Made by a program: the position numbers and the translations under genes | Notes under the pieces: model-generated | The model's database searches: none | Seen by the model: only the letters and a program-made list of their open reading frames with translations | Told to the model about the DNA's origin: nothing | In this document: positions 61,434 through 64,000 of the stretch, one piece after another | How the letters are laid out: each line of letters opens with the position of its first letter | Position numbering within the stretch: the first letter of the stretch is position 1 | From: Desulfoglaeba alkanexedens ALDC | GTDB taxonomy: Bacteria > Desulfobacterota > Syntrophobacteria > Syntrophobacterales > DSM-9756 | Reading direction: 5' to 3' | DNA length: 64,000 bases | Assembly: GCF_005377625.1 (NCBI RefSeq) | Contig: NZ_CP040098.1 | Span: 2,039,501 to 2,103,500, forward strand

Positions 61434-61631
61434 GGGTGCAGATCTTTTAGAACAACATCCAGGGTGACCCTCTGAGGTAGATCCAGATGGCCTTGAAGCA
61501 GCAAGCGCATCACCTCCGTTCCCCCTCGTTCCCAAGCTCTGGCTTGGGAACGGGCTCACCGAAGCTGGAGCTTCTGCACAGTTGTGTTCCCAAGCTGGAG
61601 CTTGGGAACAAGAAGCAAAAGATCTGCACCC
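61434..61631. repeat. Family B element, complete copy
   Basis: Bounded by perfect 15-bp inverted ends GGGTGCAGATCTTTT (61434-61448) and AAAAGATCTGCACCC (61617-61631), 198 bp long. It includes two GTTCCCAAGCT-type palindromes and a GAAGCTGGAGCTTC core. No target duplication detected. Same orientation as the element at 60190-60571. Confidence 0.92.
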
Positions 61632-61847
61632 ATTGGTAACAATGCTGTTTTCACCTTTTCGTCGGAAAAGGTGTTTTCCGACGCCTGCCTTCGAAAAACC
61701 TCTCGCAGCGGCAAGACCACCTATTCCCTTCAAATGATGGGAGCCGCCCTCGTCCACCCGGACCACAAGGCCGTGATCCCCTTTCCCCCCGAAGTGATCC
61801 AAAGAGACACGTTCCGCTGCATGGATTTTGGGATGCCGTTCGAGTAA
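61632..61847 (+). pseudogene. Transposase fragment
   Basis: Reads SGKTTYSLQMMGAALVHPDH KAVIPFPPEVIQRDTF, a segment of a transposase family whose members have 'Y-S-x-Q-M-(L/M)-G-A-A-L-V-H-P-D-x-K-x-V-I-P'. It is about 70 residues with no start of its own and no C-terminal part. It is next to element B and may mark its mobilising partner. Confidence 0.6.
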
Positions 61848-61929
61848 AATGGCAGCGGATCTTTTATGCGGGTGGCCAAGGTGGGCCGCCGTGACGCCAT
61901 CGGAAGAGAAAAAGGGGAGACGGGAGCCG

Positions 61930-63966
61930 GTGATCAGTGTCCAGGGCGTAGCGAAACTTCTCGGAAAGAAGGATCTCTTTCGGGAGGTCTCTTTTCACGT
62001 TCATCCCGGAGATCGGATCGGGGTGGTGGGGCCGAACGGCGCCGGGAAGACCACCCTCTTTCATATCCTTACGGGTGAGTTGGAACCGGACGTCGGTGCC
62101 GTCCAGCGCTCCCGGAATCTCCGCCTGGGCTACCTGCCTCAGCAATGGAACCCCCGCATTCACAGGACGGTTCTCGCCCACACGCTGGACGTGCACAGCG
62201 AAGTCCAGAGTGTCCGTGAAGAACTGGCTGCGCTTCATGAAGCCATGGGCCGGGAAACGGACAGAGAACGGCTCCGGGACATGGCTGCGCAACAGGCGCT
62301 GTTGCTCGAAAAGATCGAGCACCTGGGCGGCTACGACCTGGAGGCCCGCGGCTTGAAAATCCTCCACGGCCTGGGCTTTCGCGACGATCACTTGGACCGG
62401 CCCGTGGCGGCCTTGAGCGGCGGCTGGGTGATGCGGCTCGAACTGGCCCGGCTTCTGCTTTCCGAGCCGGACGTGCTGCTCCTGGACGAACCCACCAACC
62501 ACCTCGACCTGGAGTCCCTCCTCTGGCTGGAATCCTTTCTTCTTTCCACTCGCTCGGCGTTTCTCATCATTTCCCACGACCGGGCGTTCTTGAACCGGGT
62601 TGTGAACCGGATCTTCGAACTGGAACAGGGCCGCTTCGAGGAGTATCGGGGAAACTACGACAGGTACCTGGAAGAAAAGACGAAAAGACGCGAAATAAGG
62701 GCCGCCGCTCAGAGAAACCAGGAGGAACGAGTCCGCCAGCTGGAGCGGTTCATTGCGCGCAACCGCTATCGGAAGGACAGGGCGCGCCAGGTGCAGAGCC
62801 GCCTGAAGACGCTCGACAAGATGGAACATGTGGAGGCGCCGGAGGAAGAAGTCGGCATTCGGTTCGAGTTTCCCGAGCCGGCGCGTTCCGGAAGGCGGGT
62901 GGTCGAACTCCACGGTGTTCACAAAGCCTATGGGGATCACGTCGTCTATCGCGGCGTGGACCTGGTTCTGGAGCGGGGCGACCGGGTGGCGTTTCTGGGG
63001 CCGAACGGCGCGGGAAAGAGCACGCTCCTCAAGATTCTTGCCGGCGTGGAATCGGTTGATCGAGGCGAGCGCAAGCTGGGACACGGAGTGGAACTCGCCT
63101 ACTATGCTCAAAACCTCCTGGAACAGTTGAACCCGGAGCTCACCGTGCTGGAGGAGGCACTCCAAGTTTCCGGCGATCTTCCCCAGAGCCGACTTCGGAG
63201 TCTTCTTGGAGCGTTTCTTTTTCGAGGCGACGATGTGACCAAGCCGGTGGCTGTGTTGAGCGGCGGTGAAAAGGCGCGGCTCACACTCTGCAAGTTGCTG
63301 CTTCAACGCCCCAACTTGCTGCTCCTGGACGAACCCACCAACCACTTGGATATTCCGTCCCGCGAGGTGCTGGAAACCGCGTTGGAGCGGTTTTCGGGAA
63401 CCGTCTGCTTCATCAGCCACGATCGTCATTTCATCAATGCGGTGGCGGACAAGATCCTGGTCATCCGGTCGGGAAAGGTGGAGCTTCTTCCGGGAAATTA
63501 CGATGACTACGAACGTATCTGGAAATCGCGCCTGGACGCGGGGCGCCCGGAAGACGGACCGGGGGATCCAGGGGCCGACACGGTTCAGGAGCGCGTGGAT
63601 GCCGGCAGGACCGACCGGGATCGGAAGCGAGTCGAGGCGGAGTGGCGAAACGAATGGTATCGGATCAAACAGCCGATGGAACAAAGAATCGCGGTCCTGG
63701 AAAGCCGCCTGGAGGAGGCTCAGGCTCGACTCGAAGCCCTGGAATCCCGCCTGTCCGACCCCTCGACGTATGAGGACGGAGACCGGGTTCGAACGCTTCA
63801 GATCGACTATCAGCGGTGCCGTAAAGAGATCGACGAAATCAGCCGGTGCTGGGAAGAGGAGGCGTTGAAGTTGGAAGCCCTTGAAAGGGAGTTCTGGGAG
63901 AACAAAGAAGGCATTCGGGGCCGGTGGTCCGCTGAAAGCGGGAACCCTGGAATCCGCTTCGGTTGA
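61930..63966 (+). CDS. ABC-F family ATPase (Uup-like)
   Basis: 678 aa soluble ATPase with two ABC domains and no membrane part. Walker A GVVGPNGAGKTTLFHIL (~40) and FLGPNGAGKSTLLKIL (~360), signatures VAALSGGWVMRLELARLLL and AVLSGGEKARLTLCKLLL, Walker B LLLDEPTNHLD twice. A charged linker (YLEEKTKRREIRAAAQRNQE) and a C-terminal coiled coil (VLESRLEEAQARLEALESRL) are as in Uup-type proteins, which act on ribosomes and DNA junctions. GTG 61930 is chosen, since ISVQGVAKLLGKK is the usual start; ATG 61849 gives a 27-residue extension through transposase DNA. Confidence 0.9.
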   Translation: MISVQGVAKLLGKKDLFREVSFHVHPGDRIGVVGPNGAGKTTLFHILTGELEPDVGAVQRSRNLRLGYLPQQWNPRIHRTVLAHTLDVHSEVQSVREELAALHEAMGRETDRERLRDMAAQQALLLEKIEHLGGYDLEARGLKILHGLGFRDDHLDRPVAALSGGWVMRLELARLLLSEPDVLLLDEPTNHLDLESLLWLESFLLSTRSAFLIISHDRAFLNRVVNRIFELEQGRFEEYRGNYDRYLEEKTKRREIRAAAQRNQEERVRQLERFIARNRYRKDRARQVQSRLKTLDKMEHVEAPEEEVGIRFEFPEPARSGRRVVELHGVHKAYGDHVVYRGVDLVLERGDRVAFLGPNGAGKSTLLKILAGVESVDRGERKLGHGVELAYYAQNLLEQLNPELTVLEEALQVSGDLPQSRLRSLLGAFLFRGDDVTKPVAVLSGGEKARLTLCKLLLQRPNLLLLDEPTNHLDIPSREVLETALERFSGTVCFISHDRHFINAVADKILVIRSGKVELLPGNYDDYERIWKSRLDAGRPEDGPGDPGADTVQERVDAGRTDRDRKRVEAEWRNEWYRIKQPMEQRIAVLESRLEEAQARLEALESRLSDPSTYEDGDRVRTLQIDYQRCRKEIDEISRCWEEEALKLEALEREFWENKEGIRGRWSAESGNPGIRFG

Positions 63967-64000
63967 AAGCGCCGGCTTCCTTTAAGGACCCTGCCGCAGG

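Overview
The window reads as chromosomal DNA of a sulfate-reducing bacterium of the former Deltaproteobacteria, most likely a Syntrophobacteria/Desulfacinum-type lineage. The evidence is a complete sat - aprBA - qmoAB block with proteobacterial-style gene order, an atpIBE (F0) cluster followed by rex, C5-pathway heme/siroheme genes, lolA and tatA (Gram-negative envelope), and GC-rich coding DNA throughout. No rRNA, tRNA or CRISPR array was recognised. The lineage is inferred from gene content, not from a marker search.

Layout. 1-4.6 kb: 3' part of a radical SAM/DUF2344 fusion, RNase G and a BrnT/CopG-type toxin-antitoxin pair. 4.7-10.9 kb: ClC-CBS channel, hemL (a 212-bp MITE ends just upstream of its ribosome binding site), F0 genes atpZ/I/B/E and rex, with an 18-bp operator-like palindrome before rex. 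11-30.7 kb: conserved housekeeping genes, mostly on the minus strand (uvrA, pdxA, nadA, lolA, ftsK, rnj, plsC, tatA, hemA, ccsA, sirC, ispB, rimO), with plus-strand ssb and a lytic transglycosylase. A 30-unit heptamer array sits between pdxA and nadA. 31.5-42.4 kb: the sulfate-activation and APS-reduction locus: sat behind a near-consensus promoter, aprB, aprA, qmoA, qmoB, then a soluble HdrC-HdrB (HdrD-like) fusion where membrane subunit QmoC would be expected, then small Cys-rich and YkgJ-family genes. 42.5-44.2 kb: three minus-strand genes (zinc ribbon, hypothetical, membrane-anchored Cys-motif protein). 44.2-50.1 kb: accessory DNA with MITEs, a HicBA-like pair, a deleted IS21 element, a MNT-HEPN pair between direct repeats, and a decayed transposase. 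50.2-56.8 kb: sulfur-handling genes (DUF39 homocysteine biosynthesis, larE, a ThiI/MnmA-like PP-loop protein with an NFACT-R-like domain), nth, and a three-gene unit ending in a frameshifted radical SAM RiPP-maturation-like gene. 57-58.6 kb: exported VWA-OmpA protein and a small exported protein. 58.6-61.9 kb: a second repeat-rich area with a truncated gene, nested elements and a DUF2283 gene beside a broken DUF4258 partner. 61.9-64 kb: an ABC-F ATPase.

How the genes fit together. Sat makes APS, AprBA reduces it to sulfite, and QmoAB with the HdrD-like protein probably links AprBA to the electron supply; without QmoC the quinone-side anchor is missing from the locus. HemL, HemA, SirC and CcsA provide tetrapyrrole, siroheme and cytochrome c assembly needed by this metabolism. 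Rex senses NADH/NAD+. The most unusual aspects are the altered Qmo locus and the accessory regions, where three of four toxin-antitoxin-like pairs are bracketed by non-coding dispersed repeats.
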